64,000 bases of DNA from Barnesiella merdipullorum (lineage in GTDB: Bacteria; Bacteroidota; Bacteroidia; Bacteroidales; Barnesiellaceae): assembly GCA_019116365.1 (NCBI GenBank), contig DXBT01000012.1, positions 1 to 64,000 of the forward strand, read 5' to 3'. The notes under the pieces were generated by a model. The model saw only the letters and a list, made by a program, of their open reading frames with translations, was not told where the DNA came from and searched no databases. Made by a program: the position numbers and the translations under genes. Shown piece by piece: positions 24,961-32,900 of the stretch; position 1 is the stretch's first letter; each line of letters opens with the position of its first letter.

Positions 24961-26972
24961 AATTCGATAGCTATGCCAAACCGATAGTTACGCATGGGCA
25001 TGGGGTAGTTGAGCACCACATCGTAGGCCTGGTCGAAAAGATTGTTGACCTCGGCCGTCACCTTCAGCGACACGGCTTTGATTTTGAACGACTTCACCAG
25101 CGATATGTCGCTCGTGTACCACGGCTGCACATAGTTGTACTCGATATTCTCCTGCTGGTTGTAACGCTCGCCCACATAGACAAAACTGTAGTTGAGCCCC
25201 CAATCCTTGTAGGTGAGTCCCAGAATGGCCGAACCACTGTGCCAGGGGATGTAGGGTATCTGGTCGCGGTAGTAGTTGTCGCTGGGACTGGTAATATCGA
25301 TAGCCTCCTGGTAGGTATATTGTACCTTGGTCATCAGCCCCATCTCGAGAGGCAGACGGAAGGTTGCCGTTGCCTGCACGTCGATGCCCCGTATATCGAC
25401 CTTTCCCAGGTTGAGCATGGTCCAGCGGAACTGCTGCCCCTTGGGATAGGCTACAATCTTGTCTCTCACCAGATTATAGTAGGCATCGACCCCGGTGTGG
25501 AATCCCGAGAGGAATCCCGTTTTGGGAGCCACGGCATAGGTGAACCCCACGTTGTACTGGGTGGCACTCTCGGGTTTCAAGGCCGCATTACCCATATCGG
25601 TATAATAGAGGTCGTTGAAGGTGGGCATGCGATATATCTGTTTATAGAAGGCACGCAACACCCAGTTGTATCGCTTGAGCGGCTGGTACGAAAGGAAGAG
25701 GGCCGGGGTCACCTTGCTCTTGTTGGGAGCCTTGGCCTGCCCCTCGGTAGTCTCATCGACGAGGGTGGCCAGCACGCTGGCCTGCATCTTGAGACGGTCG
25801 GCCAGCGAAAAGGCGGTAGCCGCCGAAATCCAGTGCGTGTAGCGGCTGGCCGAGAGATACTCCGACAAGCCGTTCCACTGCATGTCATAGGCCACCGACA
25901 CGTCCCAGTTGCGAAGTATCGAGTACTTGTTGGCCACCGACACATAGACCTCACGCTGCTTGTATTGGTTATCGACCCGCATCAGCTTGTCGTCGTTGTT
26001 CACATAGTGGGTGTAGTCAAAGGCATATTTGGCATTGACCTTGAGGCTGTATTTGCGTGTGATATCCTGCTGATAAACGCCCTGCACGAAGGAGTTGCGG
26101 TCCCACAACCGCTCGCCGTTGCGCCACACGTTGTTGACAATGGCGCCGGGGATTCCTCGCTCGGAACTGTAATGATAGACATAGGCTTTCCAGAAACCGT
26201 TGGAGAGATAGCCCTGCAACCCGCCCTCGAAGCGCACGGCATCAATATCGCCGTTTTGCCGGGTAGCCGTGGTGTCGTAGGCCACCTCGCCCGAAGGGGT
26301 AACCCGCTTGTAACGGAACTTATACTTGCCGCTCGAGTTGGTCCACTCGCTGTTGAAAGTCATGCTCACACTCTCGCTGAGCTTGTATTCGAAGAGTACC
26401 GAGGGGTTGATGAGATCGAACGAACCGGCCTTCAGCGAGGCTTTCAGGTGCGATTTCTCGCCCGGTTTGAACTTGGGCCGGCGGGTCGTAAGATAGATGG
26501 AACCGGCCGAACCGAACTCGCGAGCCGACTGGAATATCTCGCTCTTCTGCCCGTTATAGAGCGAAATCTCCTCGATATTCTCGAGCGAGAATTTGCCCAA
26601 ATCGACCTGTCCGTTCTGGGCATTGCCCAACTGGATGCCGTTGTAATAGACCCCCATGTGGTTGGTACCCATGCTACGGATGTTGACGGTTTTCAAACCG
26701 CCCACTCCGCCATAGTCCTTGATTTGTATCCCCGAGAAATAGCGTATGGCATCGGCTACCGAAAAGCTGTTGAGCGCCTGCAACTCCTTCCCCGCGAGTT
26801 TCTGGGAGGGAATCACCTCGCTGTACCGGTTGGCGGTAACCATCACCTCGCCCAGGCTCTGGGTCTGTATCGAGTCGGGCGACGAAGGCGCACCGGCCCA
26901 CGCCCGCCCCGGCACAAGTGCCAGCGCCACGATTATACAACCAAACGATACCCAACGACAAAGTCTTTCCAT
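24957..26972 (-). CDS. btuB: TonB-dependent outer-membrane receptor, BtuB-like (671 aa)
   Basis: After a signal peptide (to about residue 27) comes a TonB-box-like stretch (QSLGEVMVTANR), a plug domain (about 45-150, with VADAIRYFSGIQIKDYGGVG and NIRSMGTNHMGVYYNGIQLG) and a 22-strand barrel ending in the usual C-terminal aromatic strand (NYRFGIAIEL). The length of 671 residues and the lack of a SusC-type N-terminal extension fit the BtuB group rather than the larger SusC receptors. The cobalamin riboswitch 130 bases upstream and the BtuG-like gene just downstream make vitamin B12 or another corrinoid the likely substrate. Confidence 0.92.
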   Translation of the reverse strand: MERLCRWVSFGCIIVALALVPGRAWAGAPSSPDSIQTQSLGEVMVTANRYSEVIPSQKLAGKELQALNSFSVADAIRYFSGIQIKDYGGVGGLKTVNIRSMGTNHMGVYYNGIQLGNAQNGQVDLGKFSLENIEEISLYNGQKSEIFQSAREFGSAGSIYLTTRRPKFKPGEKSHLKASLKAGSFDLINPSVLFEYKLSESVSMTFNSEWTNSSGKYKFRYKRVTPSGEVAYDTTATRQNGDIDAVRFEGGLQGYLSNGFWKAYVYHYSSERGIPGAIVNNVWRNGERLWDRNSFVQGVYQQDITRKYSLKVNAKYAFDYTHYVNNDDKLMRVDNQYKQREVYVSVANKYSILRNWDVSVAYDMQWNGLSEYLSASRYTHWISAATAFSLADRLKMQASVLATLVDETTEGQAKAPNKSKVTPALFLSYQPLKRYNWVLRAFYKQIYRMPTFNDLYYTDMGNAALKPESATQYNVGFTYAVAPKTGFLSGFHTGVDAYYNLVRDKIVAYPKGQQFRWTMLNLGKVDIRGIDVQATATFRLPLEMGLMTKVQYTYQEAIDITSPSDNYYRDQIPYIPWHSGSAILGLTYKDWGLNYSFVYVGERYNQQENIEYNYVQPWYTSDISLVKSFKIKAVSLKVTAEVNNLFDQAYDVVLNYPMPMRNYRFGIAIEL

Positions 26973-27102
26973 CGGACTATTCTTTTACAGCCTCGGGCGG
27001 GTTCTTTCCCAAAAAGTTCAATGTAAACAGGCAGATGCGGGTATTGTCATCCCCCTCTGCAGATTCACAAGCTCTACCCCCCGAAAGCTAATGACACAAA
27101 GC

Positions 27103-27268
27103 ATGGCAGGTCTTCTGACTTACTCCGGTAACCGAGGCCTTCCCAATCGTCATAATCAGTGGCTTTCAAGTATTCTCGGCACCTCTATGGGAGCTTACAG
27201 CAGCGGGACTGTTCGGGACTTGCACCCGATTCCCTTTTCATTCTACACCCCGAACGGGGTTTCGAAAC
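27103..27268 (-). promoter_or_regulatory. Cobalamin riboswitch controlling the btuB operon
   Basis: On the minus strand the conserved series is complete: GGGAATCGGGTGCAAGTCCC, CAGTCCCGCTGCTGTAA, GTGCCGAGAA, GGCCTCGGTTACCGGAG and AGTCAGAAGACCTGCC (27105-27120). A 5' hairpin with an ACCCC/GGGGT stem closes the element. The btuB start lies about 130 bases downstream. Cobalamin binding should repress the operon. Confidence 0.96.
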
Positions 27269-27278
27269 CAATGCGCCA

Positions 27279-27286
27279 CAAAGGTA
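27279..27286 (-). promoter_or_regulatory. -7 promoter box of the btuB operon
   Basis: TACCTTTG on the minus strand is a perfect TAnnTTTG box. It stands just upstream of the riboswitch, so the transcript would begin with the aptamer. No clear -33 TTTG is seen. Confidence 0.6.
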
Positions 27287-27397
27287 ACACAATTTATTGA
27301 TACTGTTCCATTTTTTTCTGGAAATTATTCCAAACCAAATCTCCACCCCAGTCGTTACTGATAAAAAACGACTCATGTCTCATAAAAATAATGGTTA

Positions 27398-27405
27398 TAA
27401 ATTTG
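27398..27405 (+). promoter_or_regulatory. Possible -7 promoter box of the cydAB operon
   Basis: TAAATTTG on the plus strand matches TAnnTTTG and lies about 60 bases before the DUF4492 start. The -33 region is not convincing. It is divergent from the btuB operon promoter. Confidence 0.45.
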
Positions 27406-27465
27406 TATCAATCACAAATTTTACCGAATATTGCGAAAACTTTCTTCACCTATTACCTCCTGTCT

Positions 27466-27735
27466 ATGGAAGAATACAAGACCTTGAAAAACGACAACGT
27501 CCTGCTGCGGGTATGGCGATTCTACCTCGAAGGGTTCCGGTCAATGACCTTGGGAAAAACACTTTGGGCGATTATTCTCATCAAACTGTTCATCATGTTT
27601 TTCATCCTCAAGCTCTTCTTTTTCCCCAACATCTTGCAAAAGGATTTCGACACCGACGAAGAACGGGCCAATGCCGTAATCGAAAATCTAACCAATCCCT
27701 ATAATTCTCAACCACAACAATCACAAGAGTTATGA
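27466..27735 (+). CDS. DUF4492 membrane protein of the cytochrome bd operon (89 aa)
   Basis: This short protein has a charged N terminus (MEEYKTLKNDNVLLRVWRF), the YLEGFRSMTLGKTLWAIILI stretch typical of DUF4492, one membrane helix (about 31-50) and a polar Gln/Asn-rich tail. DUF4492 genes sit ahead of cydA in Bacteroidota, and here the stop overlaps the cydA start by 4 bases (ATGA). The start at 27466 gives the length normal for the family; an upstream in-frame ATG at 27391 lies within the predicted promoter. A role as a small accessory subunit of the oxidase, like CydX in proteobacteria, is an inference from position and topology. Confidence 0.85.
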   Translation: MEEYKTLKNDNVLLRVWRFYLEGFRSMTLGKTLWAIILIKLFIMFFILKLFFFPNILQKDFDTDEERANAVIENLTNPYNSQPQQSQEL

Positions 27736-29285
27736 ACGATCTATTTACGCTCGTTGACTGGTCGAGGGCACAGTTTGCCCTCACCGCCTTTTATCACTGG
27801 CTGTTCGTCCCCCTCACTCTGGGGCTGGGCGTAATCGTCGGTATCATGGAAACCATCTATTACCGCACCGGCGACGAACGCTGGAAAACCATTACCAAAT
27901 ACTGGATGACTCTCTTCGGCATCAACTTTGCCATCGGGGTGGCTACCGGTATCATTCTCGAGTTTCAGTTCGGCACCAACTGGTCGAATTACAGTTGGTT
28001 CGTGGGCGATATCTTCGGGGCACCGCTTGCCATCGAGGGTATCATGGCCTTCTTCATGGAGGCGACCTTCATTGCCGTGATGTTCTTCGGGTGGAACAAA
28101 GTGAGCAAACGGTTCCACCTGGCCTCGACCTGGCTCACCGCCATAGGTGCCTCGATTTCGGCCCTGTGGATTCTGGTGGCCAACTCGTGGATGCAGTATC
28201 CCGTGGGCATGAAATTCGACCCCGAAACTGCCCGCAACGTCATGGACGACTTCTGGGCTCTGGTGCTCTCGCCGGTAGCCATCAACAAGTTTTTCCACTC
28301 CATCTCGGCCGGCTGGGTGCTGGGCGGTATCTTTGTCGTGGGCGTAAGCTCGTGGTATCTGCTCAAGAACCGGGAGAACTTCCTGGCCAAGCAGAGTATC
28401 CGCGTGGGTGCCTGGGTAGGTTTGGTGGGGGCTCTCGTCGTAGCCTATACCGGTGACGGATCGGCCTACCAGGTGGCCGACAAGCAGCCCATGAAGCTGG
28501 CTGCCATGGAGGGTGTCTATCACGGCAAAGAGGGGCAGGAGCTCATCGCCTTCGGTATCCTCAATCCGGCCAAGGAGTTCAACAACAACGAGAAGGAATT
28601 CATCTTCGACATCCCCATTCCCAAGCTGCTCTCTATCCTGGCTACCCGCGAGGTGAACGGGTTCGTGCCGGGTATCAACGACATCATCGACGGCGGTTAC
28701 CCCGACAAGAATCTCAAGGGCGAAGAGATTATCGCCCTCTCGGCTCAGGAGAAGATGGAGCGCGGACGCCTGGCCATCGCGGCCCTGGCCGACTTTAATA
28801 CGGCCCGGCAAAACAACGACACCACGGCCATGAACGAGGCCCGGGCCCGACTCGACGCCAACTACGAGTACTTCGGCTACGGCTATATCGACTCGGTCGA
28901 GCAACTCATACCCCATGTACCGTTTGTCTTCTACTCGTTCCACATCATGATCATACTGGGTGGCTACTTCATCCTCTTCTTTGCCCTCGTGCTCTTCCTC
29001 TCCTACAAAGAGAAACTGCCTCGCCTCAAATGGATGTTGTGGGTGGCCATACTCACCATTCCGCTGGGCTACGTCTGCCTCGAAGCCGGTTGGGTGGTAG
29101 CCGAGATGGGACGCCAGCCGTGGGTAATCCAGGATATCATGCCTACCTTTGCCGCCATCTCGAAAATCGAGGTAGCCTCGGTGCAAACCACCTTCTGGCT
29201 GTTTGCCTCCCTCTTTACCATCCTGCTCATCGCCGAGGTGGGTATCATGCTGAAACAAATTAAAAAAGGAACCGAAAAAAAATAA
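27732..29285 (+). CDS. cydA: Cytochrome bd ubiquinol oxidase subunit I (517 aa)
   Basis: This inner-membrane protein holds the hemes and the quinol site of the bd-type terminal oxidase, which reduces O2 at low oxygen levels. The N-terminal helix carries the conserved His in FYHWLFVPLTLG (His22, matching a heme ligand His19 of E. coli). The Glu-rich helix EGIMAFFMEATF, the second His in FFHSISAGW, and the quinol-loop segment between about 250 and 370 are in place. About nine membrane helices are seen, and the length is normal for the short-loop group. It is translationally coupled to DUF4492 and followed 9 bases later by cydB. Confidence 0.96.
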   Translation: MNDLFTLVDWSRAQFALTAFYHWLFVPLTLGLGVIVGIMETIYYRTGDERWKTITKYWMTLFGINFAIGVATGIILEFQFGTNWSNYSWFVGDIFGAPLAIEGIMAFFMEATFIAVMFFGWNKVSKRFHLASTWLTAIGASISALWILVANSWMQYPVGMKFDPETARNVMDDFWALVLSPVAINKFFHSISAGWVLGGIFVVGVSSWYLLKNRENFLAKQSIRVGAWVGLVGALVVAYTGDGSAYQVADKQPMKLAAMEGVYHGKEGQELIAFGILNPAKEFNNNEKEFIFDIPIPKLLSILATREVNGFVPGINDIIDGGYPDKNLKGEEIIALSAQEKMERGRLAIAALADFNTARQNNDTTAMNEARARLDANYEYFGYGYIDSVEQLIPHVPFVFYSFHIMIILGGYFILFFALVLFLSYKEKLPRLKWMLWVAILTIPLGYVCLEAGWVVAEMGRQPWVIQDIMPTFAAISKIEVASVQTTFWLFASLFTILLIAEVGIMLKQIKKGTEKK

Positions 29286-29294
29286 AGACATACT

Positions 29295-30446
29295 ATGGAA
29301 CTGAACGAACTATTCTACCAGCACTACTGGTGGTTTCTCATCTCGCTGCTGGGCTCAATACTGGTATTCCTGCTCTTTGTGCAGGGCGGACAGTCGCTGC
29401 TGGCGACCATGGGTAAAACCGAAATCGAAAAGAGCATGATGGTCAACTCGCTGGGCCGCAAGTGGGAGTTCACCTTCACCACCCTCGTGGTATTCGGTGG
29501 CGCCTTCTTTGCCTCCTTCCCGCTCTTCTACTCCACCAGTTTCGGTGGGGCCTACTGGCTGTGGATGGCCATCCTGTTCAGCTTTATCATACAGGCCGTG
29601 TCGTATGAATACCGCTCAAAGAGCGGCAACTTCCTGGGCAAGAAGACCTACGACGCCTTCCTCTTTGTCAACGGTGTGGTGGGCCCCGTGCTGCTGGGTG
29701 TAGCCGTGGGAACCTTCTTCACCGGGGCCGACTTCGTGGTCGAGAAAGGCAACCTCACAACTCCCGGCTCGCCGGTCATCAGCAGCTGGACCAACAACTG
29801 TAACGGTCTGGAGGCTCTGTTCGACGTGCGCAACCTGCTGCTGGGCTTCACCGTACTCTTCCTGGCTCGCACACAAGGGGCTCTCTATTTCATGAACAAT
29901 ATCAAGGACGACACCCTCTTTGAACGCTCGCGTCGGCAGGTACTGTTCAACGGCATCCTGTTCGTGCTGCTTTTCCTCTCGTTCGTCGCAGCCACCCTGC
30001 TGGCCACCGGCTACGAGACCAACCCGCTCACCGGCGAAGTGTTTACCCGTCCCTACAAGTATTTCCACAACCTCATCGAGATGCCGTGGGTAGCCTTCAT
30101 GTTCCTCGTGGGAGTGGTGCTGGTACTCTATGCCCTCATCCGCTCGGTATTCGGGCAGCACTTCACCCGAGGCATCTGGTTCTCGGGCGTCGGCACCGTG
30201 CTGGTAGTGCTGAGCCTCTTCTTCATCGCCGGCTACAACAATACCCCCTACTACCCCTCGGCCGCCGACATGCAGAGCTCGCTCACCATCTACAACAGCT
30301 CGTCGAGCCTCTTCACCCTCAAAACCATGAGCATAGTCTCGCTGCTCATCCCCTTTGTACTGGCCTACATCTTCTATGTGTGGCGGGCCATGGACAAGAA
30401 ACCCATCACCGCCGGCGAGATGGAGAACAACGATCACAAATATTGA
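29295..30446 (+). CDS. cydB: Cytochrome bd ubiquinol oxidase subunit II (383 aa)
   Basis: About nine membrane helices and the subunit II layout are seen, including the conserved stretch VNGVVGPVLLGVAVGTFFTGADF and the later FIAGYNNTPYYPS segment near the last helices. It forms the second half of the oxidase dimer with CydA in the inner membrane. A terminator follows at 30464-30497. Together these genes allow micro-aerobic respiration, or oxygen scavenging, in an otherwise anaerobic organism. Confidence 0.95.
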   Translation: MELNELFYQHYWWFLISLLGSILVFLLFVQGGQSLLATMGKTEIEKSMMVNSLGRKWEFTFTTLVVFGGAFFASFPLFYSTSFGGAYWLWMAILFSFIIQAVSYEYRSKSGNFLGKKTYDAFLFVNGVVGPVLLGVAVGTFFTGADFVVEKGNLTTPGSPVISSWTNNCNGLEALFDVRNLLLGFTVLFLARTQGALYFMNNIKDDTLFERSRRQVLFNGILFVLLFLSFVAATLLATGYETNPLTGEVFTRPYKYFHNLIEMPWVAFMFLVGVVLVLYALIRSVFGQHFTRGIWFSGVGTVLVVLSLFFIAGYNNTPYYPSAADMQSSLTIYNSSSSLFTLKTMSIVSLLIPFVLAYIFYVWRAMDKKPITAGEMENNDHKY

Positions 30447-30449
30447 TAC

Positions 30450-30480
30450 TTGTGTATTCCCCAAAAAGAGCTTACTTTTG
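30450..30480 (+). promoter_or_regulatory. Promoter of the YigZ-family gene, inside the cydAB terminator
   Basis: TTG (30450-30452), a 20-base spacer and TACTTTTG (30473-30480) form a Bacteroides-type promoter. Its -7 box is the loop-proximal part of the terminator stem and loop. The predicted start near 30487 leaves about 20 bases of leader before the ATG at 30507. Confidence 0.5.
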
Positions 30481-30497
30481 CAGAGGTAAGCTCTTTT
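30464..30497 (+). terminator. Terminator of the cydAB operon
   Basis: An 11-bp perfect stem AAAGAGCTTAC/GTAAGCTCTTT (30465-30475 with 30486-30496) with a 10-nt loop is followed by a run of T residues to 30501. It lies 18 bases after the cydB stop. Confidence 0.9.
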
Positions 30498-30506
30498 TTT
30501 TGCTAC

Positions 30507-31109
30507 ATGGACGACACCTACCTGACCATATCGCGCACTTCGGAGGGAATTTACAAGGAGAAGATGAGTAAGTTCCTTGCCTTTGCCATCCCCGTCACCA
30601 CGCTCGACGAAGTGAAGCAACAGCTCGAGAAGTACCAAAAGGAGTATTACGATGCCCGCCATGTGTGCTGGGCCTTCATGCTGGGGCCCGAGCGTACCCA
30701 GTTCCGATCGAACGATAATGGCGAGCCTTCGGGCACGGCCGGGAAACCCATACTGGGGCAAATCAACTCGGCCAACCTCACCGATATCCTCATCGTCGTC
30801 GTGCGCTACTTCGGCGGTATCAAACTGGGCACGAGCGGACTGATTGTCGCCTACCGCGAAGCGGCTGCCGAGGCCATCGCCGCCAACGAAATCGTGGAGC
30901 GACAGGTCGAAGACGAGGTGCGGTTTGGCTTCGAATACCCTCTCATGAACGAGGTGATGCGTGTCGTCAAGGAGGAGGGGCCGGCCATCATTTCGCAACT
31001 CTTCGACATGGACTGCGAGATGACTCTGCGCATACGCCGCTCGCGCATGGAGAACCTCAAAAACCGGCTGTCGAAAATCGACGGTCTGCACTTTTTCAAT
31101 AAACCTTGA
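30507..31109 (+). CDS. YigZ/IMPACT family protein (200 aa)
   Basis: The N-terminal UPF0029 (IMPACT) domain shows the family marks SKFLAFAIPV, ARHVCWAFMLG, NDNGEPSGTAGKPIL and VVVRYFGGIKLGTSGLI. A C-terminal ferredoxin-like domain (about 130-200) follows. In eukaryotes IMPACT modulates the Gcn2 stress kinase; the bacterial role is not settled. The ATG at 30507 was chosen because it follows the terminator and fits family length; the in-frame ATG at 30450 lies within the terminator region. It ends 4 bases before the acetyltransferase gene, so the two form a small operon. Confidence 0.9.
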   Translation: MDDTYLTISRTSEGIYKEKMSKFLAFAIPVTTLDEVKQQLEKYQKEYYDARHVCWAFMLGPERTQFRSNDNGEPSGTAGKPILGQINSANLTDILIVVVRYFGGIKLGTSGLIVAYREAAAEAIAANEIVERQVEDEVRFGFEYPLMNEVMRVVKEEGPAIISQLFDMDCEMTLRIRRSRMENLKNRLSKIDGLHFFNKP

Positions 31110-31113
31110 CCCG

Positions 31114-31752
31114 ATGATGACCGAACAAGAAAAGATGGAAAAGGGGCTGCTCTACGACGCCTCGGCCCCCGAACTACTGGTGAAGCTGCAAGCCACCCGC
31201 AACAAGATTTTCGAACTCAACTATCGCCTGCTTCCCTCACAGACCGAAGAACGCGAGCAACTGCTCCGCTCCATTCTGGGCACGGCACCCAAGCGATTTA
31301 CCTTCGTGTCGCCCTTCTTGTGCGACTATGGGCACAACATTCACCTGGGCGAAAACTTCTTTGCCAACTACAACTGCGTGATGCTCGACGAGGCACCCAT
31401 TACCATCGGCGACAATGTGCTCATTGCTCCCAACGTGGGGCTCTATACCGCCGGGCACCCCACCGATGTGGAGCGTCGCAACGAGTGGCTCGAATATGCC
31501 TGGCCCATCACCATCGGCAACAATGTGTGGATTTGTGGCGGGGTGACCATAGCCCCGGGTGTGACCATCGGCGACAACAGCATCATCGCAGCCGGCAGCG
31601 TGGTGACTACCGACATCCCGGCCAACGTCATTGCCGGCGGCAACCCGTGTCACGTCATTCGCCCCGTTACCGAGGCCGACCGCCAACGCACATACAGTTG
31701 GGAAGAGGAGCAGGCCCGACGCGCCCAAAAGAAGCTGCGCACCAAGGAATAA
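31114..31752 (+). CDS. Maltose/galactoside O-acetyltransferase family protein (212 aa)
   Basis: It is a left-handed beta-helix (hexapeptide repeat) acetyltransferase of the Maa/LacA/NodL group. The N-terminal helical domain begins with EKMEKGLLYDASAPEL. The helix region has GHNIHLGENFFANYNCVMLD, the catalytic His in LYTAGHP, and the closing coils ITIGNNVWICGGVTIAPGV and IIAAGSVVTTDIPANVIAGG. It would transfer an acetyl group from acetyl-CoA to a sugar in the cytoplasm; the exact sugar cannot be told. Two start codons stand side by side (31114 and 31117). Confidence 0.92.
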   Translation: MMTEQEKMEKGLLYDASAPELLVKLQATRNKIFELNYRLLPSQTEEREQLLRSILGTAPKRFTFVSPFLCDYGHNIHLGENFFANYNCVMLDEAPITIGDNVLIAPNVGLYTAGHPTDVERRNEWLEYAWPITIGNNVWICGGVTIAPGVTIGDNSIIAAGSVVTTDIPANVIAGGNPCHVIRPVTEADRQRTYSWEEEQARRAQKKLRTKE

Positions 31753-31828
31753 ATCACACCCGAACGGAGTCTGTTCTCACAGGCAAGCGTCCGAACTCCA
31801 GGCCGACTTGCAATGGCAGCACCCGCCC

Positions 31829-32542
31829 CTACAGAATCGTTTTCAGCTGAACCAGCTCGGTAACCATATAGTGGGGTTGGGGCCCTGGCACGGGCAGGTT
31901 GTCGCGGTTGAAATAGATGGCCCGCCACCCGGCGTTCATCGCCCCCAAGATATCGGCATCATAGTTGTCGCCCACGATTACAGTATCGGCGGCATCGGCC
32001 CCCACCACCTGCAAGGCATAGTCGAAGAGCCGGCGATCGGGCTTGGTGATGCCTATCTCGTCGGAGAGAATCAACCGTTTGAAGTAACGGTCTATGCCAC
32101 CCGACTGTAATTTACGCGCCTGTACCTCGGCAAAACCGTTGCTCAAGATGTACAACGGATACCCCTTGGCCGTGAGGTAGTCGAGCAGGTCGATAGCCCC
32201 CGGCACCAGTGTCTTCTGCTGGGCCAGCACGTCGAGATAGCGGTGGTTGATCGACATGATAAACTCTAGGTCGTCGCTCAAGGCACTGCCCACCTGCCTG
32301 AATGGCCGGGCAAAACGTTCCACAATCAGGAAATCTTTCGTCACCCGGTTGTGATGATAGGCCTCCCACAGCTCGTGGTTGGCCGTCATATACAACGACT
32401 GGAACTGCTCATACCCGGTGAATACCCGCTCGAGCGAGAACTCGTCGTAAATCTGTCGCAACGACAATTTGGAGTTGGCCCTGAAATCCCATATCGTATC
32501 GTCCAAGTCGATAAACAGTGCCTTGCATATCAAATCGTTCAT
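31829..32542 (-). CDS. HAD-family phosphatase, YjjG-like pyrimidine nucleotidase group (237 aa)
   Basis: Motif I is FIDLDDTIWDF, motif II lies in LYILSNGFAEVQ, and motifs III and IV are seen in SDEIGITKPDRRLFDYAL and IVGDNYDADILGAMNAGW. The cap is a four-helix C1 type. This is the pattern of YjjG, a house-cleaning phosphatase for non-canonical pyrimidine nucleotides, though other small phosphates are possible. The ATG at 32542 (MNDLICKALFIDLDD) was chosen over 32566 because the latter would lie upstream of the predicted transcription start at about 32556. Confidence 0.88.
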   Translation of the reverse strand: MNDLICKALFIDLDDTIWDFRANSKLSLRQIYDEFSLERVFTGYEQFQSLYMTANHELWEAYHHNRVTKDFLIVERFARPFRQVGSALSDDLEFIMSINHRYLDVLAQQKTLVPGAIDLLDYLTAKGYPLYILSNGFAEVQARKLQSGGIDRYFKRLILSDEIGITKPDRRLFDYALQVVGADAADTVIVGDNYDADILGAMNAGWRAIYFNRDNLPVPGPQPHYMVTELVQLKTIL

Positions 32543-32563
32543 ACCTCTCCTGTTTTTACCAAG

Positions 32564-32596
32564 CAAAGATAGTGCAAGTCAAAGGCAAAAGCCAAA
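32564..32596 (-). promoter_or_regulatory. Promoter of the HAD phosphatase gene
   Basis: On the minus strand TATCTTTG (32564-32571) and TTTG (32593-32596) are 21 bases apart. The segment GCAAAGATAGTG and the downstream TTTTTGCC resemble the promoter repeats at 61965-62166 and may be a worn copy of them. Confidence 0.6.
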
Positions 32597-32847
32597 CTCG
32601 CCCGAGATTTTTGCCCCTCCTCACCGCCATCTCTCAAGAATAGCAAGCGAATACCCTGCCCCATCATGCGGGAGAAAACGGATTTACCAGCTTCTGTCGG
32701 CCCATAATAAAAAGAGCCCCGACTCACAAGGAGAGACAGGACTCTTTCCGTTTTTGGCAAGGAAAATTCGCTATTGCTTACATTCGGTAAAGCCGGCCCA
32801 TAACGGGCACCTTACACCGACACAATGCGAATCTTTTTCTTTTTCAA

Positions 32848-32895
32848 AAGAGTGAGGCTGGATGTGGCTCGTCAAAGCCCCCTTGCCTCACTCTT
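32848..32895 (-). terminator. Terminator of the fimbrial operon
   Basis: An 11-bp perfect stem AAGAGTGAGGC/GCCTCACTCTT stands just after the stop codon of the giant gene. The T run after it on the minus strand is short (TTTT before GAAAAAG), and the loop is long (26 nt), so it may be leaky. Confidence 0.65.
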
Positions 32896-32900
32896 CAAAA

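Larger units (their letters stand above)
32543..32900. other. Intergenic stretch between the phosphatase gene and the giant gene
   Basis: The 358 bases hold the promoter 32564-32596 at one end and the terminator 32848-32895 at the other. Between them, 32711-32745 can form an imperfect AAAGAG/CTCTTT hairpin followed on the plus strand by CCGTTTTT, whose use is unclear because no plus-strand gene precedes it. No gene is seen. Confidence 0.5.

Noticed and set aside
27741..29291. A 516-codon minus-strand open frame over cydA
   Set aside because: cydA on the plus strand has conserved heme ligands and membrane helices; the antisense frame is highly charged and His-rich with no family marks.
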